Of a DNA stretch of 64,000 nucleotides, positions 11,420-20,926 are shown piece by piece (position 1 is the stretch's first letter; every line of letters starts with the position of its first letter). A model generated the notes under the pieces. That model saw nothing but the letters and a program-made list of their open reading frames with translations. It searched no databases and was not told where the DNA came from. The translations under genes and the position numbers were made by a program. The stretch lies in NCBI GenBank assembly GCA_963556695.1, contig CAUWAG010000007.1, forward strand, positions 3,472,001-3,536,000, written 5' to 3'. Origin of the DNA: Anthostomella pinea (taxonomy: Eukaryota; Ascomycota; Sordariomycetes; Xylariales; Xylariaceae).

Positions 11420-12594
11420 ATGAAGGTGTCAACCCTAAAAACTGTCCTCATCACCTTGAGTTGTCTCGGACTCTTTCTACTATGGGGCGTTATGGCGCTC
11501 CAGGGTTCTCTGCAAGCCCTGTTCGAGATTAAGGACTCGGCCGTCTTCCCCAACGGGCGACGGTTGAAAACGAGTTACACCGGCATCGGGCCGGTCGACA
11601 ACTTGCTGTGCATACTCGTCATCTTCTTCGACGGCCTGAATAACCTGGTCGAGCCGGCGCAGTACTTGATGCTGCTCGAGTTGGTTTCGACGCTCTTTGT
11701 CATCAACATGATGACCCTGGTGGAAAGCCGTCGCCCGGTGAAGCCGAGGTGGGCGCGATCGTAAGCAACCATCCACCCTCACAACCTGGTCGCATGTCGC
11801 ATGTCTCTGACATATGCTTCGTTTGCAGCCCCACACTCTGGCAGTTTCTGTGGAATTGCGGAGGTGTTGCTGTCTTTCTGCCCATCTATTCGCTCCTATA
11901 CATCAAGCAGGGGCCGAACAACTCCGTACCACTACCGGCGCCAGAGGCTCAAGCACTCCCTTTCACGGCCCTGTGGGGCCTGCTTCTCGCTATTCCCCTG
12001 ATGACCCCTGCACTGATTGATGCTGCCCCGTTCAGGACCCAGGACGGAGTGGCCCTATTTTTCCTCGCCATCCCCGCATTCTCCGGCTTCCAGTATCTTG
12101 CGAGTTTTGTCATCTCGAAAATCAACTACCGGGGGGCGCAAAAGCCGGTCCAACTCGCTTACCGCATTGTCGGTACCGTCAGTGGCCTGGTCCATGTGGG
12201 AATCGTTACCTACGCTTTGACCTCGGATGCCGCAAATACGTCTTTGTTCAAGATCTTTATCCTTAATCATAGCGCTGTTCAGAACGATTCGGACATCATG
12301 ACTCAAGCAGCCTTGCTGTTCATCCAGTCCGACTACGTCATCATAACCGTTGTCGTCGTCCTTCTTGGTATCTATACATGGTATCCGGAGCCAGTGTCGG
12401 GCGGCAAGGCCACGGCTGACGGTCAAGGTGCAGCTGGCTCCCTAATAAAGCTAGTGGGAGTCATGTCGACTCTCGGAGCTGGTGCTGGATTGGCCTTTGT
12501 ACTCCACGACAAGGAAGGCCGGAAGGCGCCTACACGCAGCAGCAAGAAACGATTGCATGTGAGTTTTCTCCAAGTGGGTAGTCCTACGGGTTAA
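11420..12594 (+). CDS. Polytopic membrane protein, uncharacterised
   Basis: Two exons, 11420-11760 and 11829-12594, with a 68-nt GTAAGC...GCAG intron, give 368 aa. About nine hydrophobic segments are visible, at roughly residues 5-27, 58-78, 80-100, 116-140, 155-178, 186-208, 224-246, 268-298 and 318-340. The tail is rich in Lys and Arg. A GTGAGT donor at 12559, a CTAAC branch site and an acceptor at 12631 could instead end the protein after LH with a TAA at 12632-12634 (357 aa). No enzyme motif was found. From memory it resembles the uncharacterised multi-pass proteins found with fungal terpenoid clusters, but that is weak. Its place beside four oxidoreductases is consistent with such a role. 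Confidence 0.75.
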
Positions 12595-13364
12595 CATGGT
12601 TACGTTGTATTTAACTAACGTTTGATCAAAGTAAGTGACGAGTATGCTATGAGTTGAAGTGAAGAGGGGTTTGACTAAGCGGTAAAATGAACCAGTAGTT
12701 GGTCTTAGTATTGTGTTGCGAAAAAATCAAACATCATCACTTGACACGATTTTTTTAGTGACTATTCAGAGCATGTGACCAGCTAGACAATATCGGCCAT
12801 CGATAAGGGCCTTCCTTTGGTGTCTCCTATGCCGGCAGAAACCTAATCAACGGTAGAACACCTGTATCTGTATGGTGTTTAGCCGGTCGTTGGCTAAGTC
12901 TCCTCTGCAGCGCAAGAAGCTTTGGTAAGTACTGTCTGCTGGCTTTGATTGACGTCCAGAAACAGTTCTGCTGTCGGTTCCGCTGTCGGTTCCGCTGTCG
13001 GTTATGCGCGATAGTAGCTGAGAGAACAGAACGATATTGGGAAGCTCAGATGGTTCCACCCTCGGGATAGGGGTAAAAGTGGGGATTCGGTGGCCCACAT
13101 AGGGAGAATGTTACAGCGCGTATAATTTGATGTCAAAATATTGATACAATTATATGATGATACCCACCCCTTTTTGTTTTACCGGAGAATCATCCCAAAC
13201 TAGACGTAGTAGTTCATGTGAGATCACAGTGTCACGAACGGTAGAGACTGGTCAGCTACAATCACTCCTCAGCGGAGTGGTGTCTGCACAGGGTAGTTAT
13301 CGTACGCGAAGCTGTGTTATATCTTTACAGCTGTCTCCATTGGAGTGTTCTTTCAGTCCATTAG
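12595..13364. other. Intergenic region between convergent genes
   Basis: About 0.77 kb between the membrane-protein gene (+) and the calpain-like gene (-), mostly AT-leaning. The only structure noted is a short 12-bp tandem repeat near 12970-13003. Confidence 0.5.
12970..13003. repeat. Tandem repeat, 12-bp unit, 2.8 copies
   Basis: GCTGTCGGTTCC repeated twice, then a partial third copy. Short and of unknown significance. Confidence 0.8.
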
Positions 13365-15958
13365 CTACATAGTTGCACCAGCTGGCTGTCCTTCCGTCAT
13401 CAACGACGTGTTCTCGTCCTTCTCAGTGGGCTTGACTAGCTTAATAGAGACATCTGGATCGCGAGCATAGACCCGCAAACCCAGAACGCATACAGCGTTC
13501 CATGGCGATGTCGGGCCTTCTGCATCATCTTCATCTCCAGAGGAGTCCTCCGAGTCTGATTCTTCACTTTCCTCCTGTACGTCGACAGCTGGACCTTCAA
13601 CCTTCACTTCCTCGGGCTGGGGCTGTGGTTCCACCAGGGCATTAGCTTCTTTGGGTGCTTCTGTTTGCCGAGTAGCCTCGTCACTAGGATCTCGTGATTC
13701 GGTGGTTGCCTGAGCCTCGCTAGGCTTCTCGGCCCCTTTGGTCTCAGCCGACGTAGTCTGCTTCTCAACACTTTGTTTGTCGCTGTCGGCCCCTGACTTC
13801 TTCTCCTCATCCGATTTGACGTCGGTGCTCCCCTTCTTATCGCCACCACTCATCTCCTTCATCGCCTCCGCCGCCTTCTCCATTGCACTTGCGGCCTGCC
13901 CCATGGCTTTCTTCTGCTTAGCGCGCAGCTTGTCTTTCTTCTCTTCCTTCTCCAGCGCCTCGTCCTCATCTACCACCCCGCCTTTCGCGTGAGCAAGGTC
14001 GTATTGCATGCCAACCTGTCGAAGCTTCTGCGGATTCCTGTCGGCATACTCCTTGACGACCTCTTCGACAGGGCTCTTGTTCTCGTTCCGAGTGGCAGCA
14101 ATCTTTGGGAGGACCTCGTAGTTCCCAGGCTCAAGCTCGACCTCGCACGAGACTGATCGGTTTTCCCAACTGTGCACCGGTCTGACCCGGCAGACATGCT
14201 CGCCAGTCGGTGAGCCAATTTCGCGCAGCAGGAAGTGGAGCTCAAACCAGTACTGTCCCTCCAATCCTTGGAAGTATCGATCGTCGAGCTGAGTCAGGAC
14301 AATGACCACAACTCCCGCCTTCTTCACCTCGATTACGAATTTGGTCTGAAGATAGCCCGTGAGCCAGGATACGTTCGTGCTTGTCCACTGTTGGACAACG
14401 GTCCACCTTTCGTCGAAAAGGCGCGTACGGTGGAGGAACATGAAGGTTTCGAGCATGTCGCCATACTCCATCCAGAACACGCCATCATCCCCGAACGTAT
14501 GGCCCATCTTCTTGAGCCAATATGAAGTCCATTCTCTTGACCCGTCGGACCAGGGCCCATTCCACTCGCCAAGACCATTCCAGGCACGTTCACCCCATGG
14601 GTTCCTGGCGTAGGCGTCAGCTGCCATGACGTTGACACCATGTGAGACGCGAAGTTATCTTACCTGATTTTAACCAGTCTCTTCTTCTCGAGTAAATCTT
14701 CAGTCGGCTCCTCTCGAGCATCTAGGATTGAATAGGCATGACCCAACGCCAGCCCACTGCGCGTGTTGTCCCACCCAGTGCCCATCGCGGCCAGCGCGAA
14801 GACGAATTCGCCGTCCTTATTGCTCAGCTCCTTCCACAGCCGGTGCTTGCTCAGGACACGGTTACTAGCAATGGTGGTCGTCACGCCGCCCGTCATGTCT
14901 TCGACCGCCTCGCCCGGCCAGCCGCCGTTGATCGCTGCGTAGTCACCATGTACCTTGGCATACGCCTTCTCAAGTATGGGCAGCCATGTCTCGTTCTGGT
15001 CGTCGCAACGGGCAAAGTACAATGCATCAGCGCCCGTCTGCATGTCTCTTCTGTGTTTCCTAGCCTTCTTGCCGGTGGGGTCATAGATGTCGCCATAGTA
15101 GTCGAAGTCCTGCTCCTTCAGGTACAGATTGTCGTCCACCACAACAGGCACCCACCCGCCGTCTCGCTGGAACACGAAGCCGTAGACGCCACATTCTTGA
15201 CAGTCCTCGTCGTACTTGACACACACCTTCTCCATCAGGTCTTTGCGATGAGCGATGGTTGCCACTGCGGCCAATCACCAGCAGTCGCCGTTCCGGCCCT
15301 GCTTGATGTCACTGCTGGAGAAGCCACCCACGGTAAACTGCGGACTTGGGAATATCCAATCTACCCTGTGCACCGAGCCCGGATCATACCGGCTGCCGCT
15401 GCCCCCTTCCCCTTCGTCGACCACTCCGCCGTCTTGCCCAACGAATCGCCCTAGAGCGCCTACGTCGATGGGGACGCGACCGTCCGCGCCCAACATCTGG
15501 CTTTGGACCAGGGTCTGCAGACTTGTCTTGAGGTCATACGAGCTGACGTTTGGCGGGCCTGCGGCGTTTGCAGATGCCGTTGGGGGATAGCTCTGCACCA
15601 GACCGTTGAGGCAATTATTATATTCATCATGCTCGATGTCAAAGTCTGGGTCGGTGAATCTCTCGTTCGTACGGCGGCACTCCAGGACGATTCTGTTGAC
15701 CCTGGTGCGACACTCTTTCGCGGCCGCCTCGTAGCTTTCGGCCGCGTTGCGGGCGCTCTTGAGACCCTGCTGGCGCCCAGGGACCACGACAGTAGCATAG
15801 AGTGAGCGCGGGAAGATCGAAGTCACCTTTCCTGGATGCTTGCTGGTGAATTTGGACCAGAAATCCACCAGGGTTCCCTGGGGAGATTTCTTGGAGGGTT
15901 TGTTTGGCGGGGGAGCGCTTAGGAGAATAGCTGATGGGGGGTCTCCGAACAACGACAT
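13365..15958 (-). CDS. Calpain-like cysteine protease, interrupted by an in-frame TGA next to the active-site Cys
   Basis: Papain-fold calpain family protease. Exons are 15958-14664 and 14604-13365. The 59-nt intron (GTAAGA...CCAG) restores the LVKIRNPWG motif. The full frame is 845 codons. The N-terminus (about 1-215) is charged and probably a MIT-like linker region. The catalytic Cys is at codon 226 in GRNGDCW. His407 (LGHAYS) and Asn433 (NPWG) complete the triad. The C-terminus is a lysine/glutamate-rich tail with an acidic ESEESDSEDSSGDEDD stretch. Codon 228 is TGA (15277-15275), where related enzymes usually have a second Trp (DCWWLAAV), so a single G-to-A change would explain it. As written, only a 227-residue fragment is made. 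The rest of the frame is clean, so the lesion is recent or a sequence error. Confidence 0.85.
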
Positions 15959-16821
15959 TATTCAGGCGGGTGTTACGGTGTGATGCCGTGGAAATTTCGT
16001 GATATTTCTAGAGACAAATCGCGATATGTTCCCTTGAATGCCGTGTACTCTCGGTGCCTTGGCTTGAACATCAAAAACTGGGAGTCTCGATGAAATGCCT
16101 CCCGCGACCGCACCCATGCGTTGCTCTTTATGTGTCGGACGATGCAGCCCTGCCAGATGCCACCCTGCAACGACCCCTGGTCTCGCTAAGCTTCAGCTCA
16201 GCTCTCTTCGTAAATTGTGACCAGTCACCAGCATGCAGCTTACCGCGCTCTCGATGACACGACCAAACTTCAAATAGCACTAATGTACAGGGCTGGATAC
16301 TAGCCACTGGTACTTTATGGGTGCTCATATCAATACTAACGGCTTCGTTAAACCCGAGAGCTGAGAGGCATCGACCTGGGTCTAAGCGGTAAATTACTCG
16401 GCCTCTACAATCAATTATTGACGAGAGACGAGAGACTATCCCGTTGGTCGCCGTAGCCTGATGCGTTTTGCCTTTTGTTGACGCGGCACCGAAAAATGTC
16501 AGCCTGTCCGGACCCCAATTCAGCCCGCAGATCGAAGTAGAGGTAGGCGTTCGTGGTCTTATCGCCCTTGATCGATTTACTCGGCTTGTTCGAAGGAAAC
16601 TGATTGCGATCATAACCTGACAGGCAGAACCTAAATCGATTGCTGTGGATTGAAGGGTTAAGGCTTCGTGTGACTCTGAACGTACGTACAGACGAGAAAA
16701 TAACAGCCTCGACTCTGTTATGGTGATATACAGTCGCCCCTTTCCGTCCGGCATCCCCTTATCAATCGTGGATCCCCCCTATCAATCGTGGATATTATTG
16801 CTAAGGTTTGGAGTTGCCTCG
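15959..16821. other. Intergenic region upstream of the calpain-like gene
   Basis: About 0.86 kb without a recognisable gene. It includes a 20-bp direct repeat near its right end and abuts the left arm of the foldback element. Confidence 0.45.
16754..16793. repeat. 20-bp direct repeat
   Basis: Two adjacent near-identical copies containing TATCAATCGTGGAT, separated by a run of C. No function is evident. It lies about 30 bp left of the foldback element. Confidence 0.8.
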
Positions 16822-17049
16822 TGTCAGATTTGAGCCAATCGTCAGAGTGAAGTGTGTCTAGAGTGTCCTTGTGCGACCGTGGCAGTTTTGTGCCAGAGGC
16901 GGCTGGATCGGGACGGAACAACTAGGCTCCGGTGTCTACCTATCAAGGTGCCCTCTGGGCTCACCTTTAATCCAACACCTCGGAAAACCCAGCCCGTAGA
17001 TTGACCTACGTTTATACGAATGGCAGATTCACGGTCTGGGCGTATCTGT

Positions 17050-17483
17050 CATTTTAAAACCCTCTATTATATCAAAGTATACGTATATAAATAAAGTTTT
17101 ATAACTTGTTAAAAGTTAATACGGCTTAAAGTAATTGGTTAAACGTTTTAAAATTCTCGTTTCATATATAATTATTTATTAAGAACGTAATTATATATAT
17201 ATTAAATTTAATATATCAACGTTTTAATGCCTTTATAACGTCTTATATATAAACTATACTTTTTAAATATTACAAGCTTAATATTATAAAGACTGCTATT
17301 TAATTTATTACTTTACTTTTTCAATCATTTCATAATTTTAATATAATAGTTATAAGGTGGGCGGTAACGTAAAGTACGTAACTTTAAATTTGTATAATAA
17401 AAAATATATTAACATATTTGAAATCGCTATTATTTATAGACTTTTTTTTCGTTACTTACGCTTAAAATACTTATTATATACAT
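17050..17483. other. AT-rich, RIP-like block inside the foldback element
   Basis: Very AT-rich sequence with almost no CpA or CpG-rich stretches and no open frame of note, bounded sharply by ordinary sequence on the left and by a solo LTR on the right. The composition is what RIP leaves on a repeated sequence. The original content cannot be recognised. Confidence 0.7.
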
Positions 17484-17695
17484 TGTCACGGCGGGCGTAC
17501 TAAGGAGCTGGGACATGGCCGGCAGCAAGCAGCTATCACTCTATTGACGAGAATATCAAGGCTAGAGAGGAAAGGAAGAGAGAGAGAGATAGGTACAGCG
17601 GGAGGTTGCCCCTTTAAGAGGATCCTCTGGTCAGATCCTTCCCTTATTGGGAAGTATCGGCTTGTCATGTGGGAAGGTCCGTGCAGGCCGTCACA
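17484..17695. mobile_element. Solo LTR, 212 bp (TGTCACGG...CGTCACA)
   Basis: A block of normal base composition set inside AT-rich DNA. It begins TGTCACGG and ends CGTCACA, the TG...CA ends of an LTR. Flanking 5-mers are TACAT (17479-17483) and TATAT (17696-17700), a duplication with one C/T difference of the kind RIP makes. It matches the second solo LTR at 50627-50819 at the tips and in overall organisation, but not closely inside, so it is probably a related family. Confidence 0.65.
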
Positions 17696-17739
17696 TATAT
17701 TTATAATATAAAAGGTATTTCATATAAAGCGAAAGCTTA

Positions 17740-17758
17740 AGAGCCCTGCAAGGGCTCT
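17740..17758. repeat. Perfect short hairpin
   Basis: AGAGCCCT and AGGGCTCT form an 8-bp perfect stem around the 3-nt loop GCA, just after the solo LTR and inside the foldback element. It could be a transposon end structure or a recombination site. Nothing decides this. Confidence 0.7.
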
Positions 17759-18174
17759 CGGCGTGCCTTGCAGGGGCACGTGACGAAGGGAGTATCTGCA
17801 TTTAATGGAGGCAAGTTTGGAGTTGTTGGATTAAAGGTGAGCCCAGAGGGCACCTTGATAGGTAGACACCGGAGCCTAGTTGTTCCGTCCCGATCCAGCC
17901 CCCTCTGGCACAAAACTGCCACGGTCGCACGAGGACACTCTAGAGAGACAGAATACACACACACACACTTCAACCTCACGATTGGCTCAAATCTGACAGG
18001 AGTATAATCCTTTGCACAGCCACCATTATACACGAGCAGCCTCCCTGCTGCCTAAATGGGCTAGATGGGTACTCAACTAGCCGCACTAGCAGTGCAAGTC
18101 TACATCTATATCTATCAGATAAGGGGAGTCATAAGTCAGAAACCTGATGTCCATCTCCTATCGGACTTCCTTTC

Positions 18175-19533
18175 ATGATGGCAAAAGCCCAGGGAATGTG
18201 TTCTCACGATGCGCTCCAGCTAGAATCATCGCCTTGGGCCGAAGAAGCCGGATTCGAAAGGGCGAACCCCGACAGAAGGCTCGCAGCGACTACCAGGTCA
18301 GGCAGGAACCCACTGGCAGCGAAAGGACAGGCGTCTAAGACCCTTGAGAAGCTGACTCAAGATGCCGCCGACAAGCTCGCTCCTGCATTTCCCGGGCCGC
18401 TGTTGCTGCCCAAGGACGATCTCCATTGGGATCCCGACTGTCCGCCGCAGTCCTTCCGCTCGTGGCTGAATGAGAAAGAACGCAATAAGCCGACGAAGAA
18501 ACGCAAGACCCTTTACGTGGCGGCCGTGCCTGAGATCACCTCCGACATGCCGTTCATGGAGGGGTGGCAGCAGCCCGTGGACGCATTTGGACAGCATTTG
18601 GAGAAGCTAGACCCACCGCCCGCTGAGGACATCGTCAAGTACTTGACGGCATTCTATCAGGGTCTGCCCGTGAAGACATTCGAGCCGCGACTTCGTTTCG
18701 TACCTTGGCAGGAGAAGAAGTCCAGCAAGCCAACAGATGATACAGAGTACGTTGGGCTAGCCACGCGCGATGATTGCACCCGCATCCGCGCAAGACCATC
18801 TCCAGACGGCGTGTTTAAACGCCAGCTGAATCTCGAAGACCTTCTTGACGCTGCGATCGAAATGCTTCCCGACGACGCTTACTCGATCATCCTGCTCATC
18901 GACCAGGACATGTACGAATCCGAAGACGACGATTTCTGCTGCGGGCGCGCGTACGGCGGCTCCCGCGTCTGCGTTGTGTCGATGGCTCGGTATCATCCGG
19001 CTCTGGATGCTCTCCAAGGGATAGACTACCAGCACCTGTGGCCCGCTTCGCATTGCAAGGCCTTCGTCGATAGCCTCTGCGCCGTCGAGGGGCTGAAGGC
19101 TGCGAAGCGCAAGAAGCCGTCGCCTCGAGATTCCAGTTTCCCGTTGCGACGGGCTATCGAGGCATCCAAGGGTGTCCTGGTACCGTCAACGCCTGAAGCA
19201 CGCCGCGGATTGTGGTTCTCGCGCCTCGCGCGTACGGTAGTGCATGAGCTGGGACACTGCCTCGGCATGGGCCATTGTGTCTATTACGCATGCAATCTTC
19301 AAGGGACGGCAGGAATGGTTGAAGACGTCAGGCAGCCGCCTTATCTATGTCCAATCTGTTTGAGCAAGATCTCGCATGCTGTCGCATACGAGTTACAGGG
19401 GAGGGGCGAGAGACGAGCCGAATATGTGAAAGAGAGGTATCAAGCTATTGCACATTTCTGCAGTGATTGGAAAGAGGTTGCGCTCTTTGCTGGTTATGGT
19501 GCCTGGGTCACGGCAAGATTGGAAGAGCTTTGA
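18175..19533 (+). CDS. Archaemetzincin-like zinc metallopeptidase
   Basis: A single-exon frame of 452 aa. Its C-terminal half carries the archaemetzincin signature: HELGHCLGMGHC (about residues 361-372), then C-x4-C, and about 20 residues later a second pair, CPIC. The three His bind the catalytic zinc and Glu is the general base; the Cys residues are expected to hold a structural zinc. The second Cys pair reads CNL where many family members have CxM. The N-terminal part is basic and of no known fold. The first of two adjacent ATGs (18175) was taken; 18178 would differ by one residue. It is likely cytosolic, since no signal peptide is seen. The physiological substrate of fungal members is not known. 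Confidence 0.85.
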   Translation: MMAKAQGMCSHDALQLESSPWAEEAGFERANPDRRLAATTRSGRNPLAAKGQASKTLEKLTQDAADKLAPAFPGPLLLPKDDLHWDPDCPPQSFRSWLNEKERNKPTKKRKTLYVAAVPEITSDMPFMEGWQQPVDAFGQHLEKLDPPPAEDIVKYLTAFYQGLPVKTFEPRLRFVPWQEKKSSKPTDDTEYVGLATRDDCTRIRARPSPDGVFKRQLNLEDLLDAAIEMLPDDAYSIILLIDQDMYESEDDDFCCGRAYGGSRVCVVSMARYHPALDALQGIDYQHLWPASHCKAFVDSLCAVEGLKAAKRKKPSPRDSSFPLRRAIEASKGVLVPSTPEARRGLWFSRLARTVVHELGHCLGMGHCVYYACNLQGTAGMVEDVRQPPYLCPICLSKISHAVAYELQGRGERRAEYVKERYQAIAHFCSDWKEVALFAGYGAWVTARLEEL

Positions 19534-20058
19534 CGACGGCTGAACTGGCAATGCCTCCACTCTGACGCAGCCATTAATGGTATTGTCACGTTATATAGGT
19601 GATTCATAAGGCCAGTATATTTGCTACTGCACGGCTATGGAATCTTTTGATATGATACATCGTGGAAATCTATCTGGCCATCCCCCTATCGTATCATCAG
19701 ATGGCATCGGTGTCATGGATTTCATACCTTTCCAGCTTGTGGCTCCAGCGTCTGACTTCTCGGACAATCTGAAGTAACTTGTGAACGTTGAATCTCATTG
19801 GTACTACTTGCAAGTCATAACGCAGGTGCGCCATGTCCTAGTCAAATACATCTCCAATAAACCCAACACCGAACTACCAGCTGGACAGATGAAATAATTC
19901 ATGGACGTAGCAAACCACCCAAGCTGTACTGCCAGCCTTCGTCGAGAGAACCGACCTACCGCTGGAACCGTATACTATATGCCAAGGCATGCGCTGGAAG
20001 AAAAGAAAAACACCGAAAAGAGCTCCATACCCGCCTAAACACAGCCATTTGATGCAGC
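19534..20058. other. Intergenic region before the nested retroelements
   Basis: About 0.5 kb downstream of the archaemetzincin gene; no gene recognised. It ends at the left copy of the target-site duplication AACCGTCACGC (20059-20069). Confidence 0.5.
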
Positions 20059-20069
20059 AACCGTCACGC

Positions 20070-20842
20070 CGGCCGTATCGCGCAATGGTCAAATGCGCTT
20101 GGTTGTGTTCTCGTTTGTGCGGTGGGCGACGAGAACAAGTGGGTTCAAATCCTGCTACGGCCCCCTTCTGACCCGGCTTGTGCAAGTCGATAACCAGCAC
20201 ACGACAATGGAGAGGCCCCATTATCGCAGAGCCCGATAGCCAAGCAACTTGTCTCCATAATACCCATTCCTGTGAGATTTTTCCCCTTGTGGGTTTCCCT
20301 CGCCAACAGATAACAAACACCTATTTCATCCACTAATGCGACATATATCGAACGGCTACTGGAACGATGTGTACACCAGAGGACTGAGGTCCACTGGGTC
20401 GCTTTGTCACTGGACAGGAGGATTTTCTGACAGAATCGTGTTTGGGTATTGACTAAAAACCATCTGGACACTCCAGGTTGGTACCGCTACAGCAAGGATG
20501 GGCTCGTGCGCGGATCTGAATGTATCTAGACTGACACATCTACAACCTTGCGATGCAATGGCTCTGGGAGGTGTGTTTGTTTGTTTGTTTGGTTGTTTGT
20601 TTTGTTTTTAACGTGGGGGGTAGCTCCTCAGTAGTGCAAACCACGCCTCCCAGAGCCTCTGCATCGCAGGGTTGTGGAGGTCTCAGGATAATAAGTACAG
20701 TCAGTCCCGCTCACGGGCCCATCCCCGTTGTTGCGGCGGTATGACGTTGGGGTCATCCGTCTGGTCCTTCTCTCTGGGAGGTGTGGTTTGCCCTGTTGAG
20801 AGACTGCACCCACGATAAAATCAATCAATCAACCAATCAACC
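20070..20842 (+). mobile_element. SINE copy A (tRNA-headed), interrupted by a LINE fragment
   Basis: The head begins GGCCGTAT and contains a box A-like TCGCGCAATGG (20078-20088) and a box B-like GGTTCAAATCC (20142-20152), the internal promoter of tRNA genes. The body matches, on the opposite strand, the copy at 23360-23916. The tail is an (AATC)n-type run ending CAACCAATCAACC. Without the inserted fragment the element is about 560 bp. Its left target duplication AACCGTCACGC (20059-20069) reappears only at 27028-27038, beyond the LINE, so the LINE landed inside this SINE's tail. The tRNA-like part does not fold into a canonical anticodon arm; instead GTTCTCG pairs with CGAGAAC. Confidence 0.8.
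20576..20771 (-). mobile_element. 5'-truncated LINE 3' end inserted in SINE A
   Basis: 196 bp that match the last part of the full LINE (about 26828-27014) in reverse orientation, including its (CAAA)n tail, which here reads TTTG. It is flanked by perfect 14-bp duplications CTCTGGGAGGTGTG at 20562-20575 and 20772-20785. This is a textbook incomplete target-primed reverse transcription product. Confidence 0.9.
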
Positions 20843-20926
20843 ATGCACACTCTTGCCAAAAACAACTATTTTTCTTGGCGCCCCGCTGTTAGGGCGCAAC
20901 CTCTATATCTGCACTAAAGCAGGCAT

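Larger units (their letters stand above)
16822..17998. mobile_element. Foldback element with long terminal inverted repeats
   Basis: The arm at 16822-16977 (156 bp) reappears as its reverse complement at 17824-17998 (175 bp). Both arms start TGTCAGATTTGAGCCAATCG at their outer ends and end at TCCAACA on the inside. The right arm is longer because of a CA-repeat expansion. The 1.2-kb element encodes nothing recognisable. Its interior is AT-rich (about 17050-17483) and contains a solo LTR. It is either a non-autonomous DNA transposon (MITE-like) or the inverted ends of a decayed transposon. No clear target-site duplication was found, so the class is open. Confidence 0.8.

Noticed and set aside
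15263..15279. Mini-intron removing the TGA in the calpain gene
   Set aside because: The only GT-AG pair around the stop spans 14 nt, far below any fungal intron.
14738..15454. Long plus-strand open frame opposite the calpain gene
   Set aside because: It is a shadow of the calpain exon in high-GC codons, with no family features.
16128..16754. 208-codon minus-strand frame
   Set aside because: No domain, no splice signals and no coding-like composition. It sits between the calpain promoter and the foldback element.
17484..17695. MITE with short inverted tips TGTCACG/CGTCACA
   Set aside because: The tips are only imperfectly inverted. TG...CA ends and 5-bp duplications, perfect in the sister copy at 50627-50819, fit a solo LTR better.
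16822..17998. Foldback arms as a pair of LTRs
   Set aside because: The copies are inverted, not direct, and do not have TG...CA ends with a duplication.
20070..20160. Functional tRNA gene at the SINE head
   Set aside because: A and B boxes are present, but the anticodon arm is not canonical and the same sequence recurs at 23823-23916 as part of a longer repeat.
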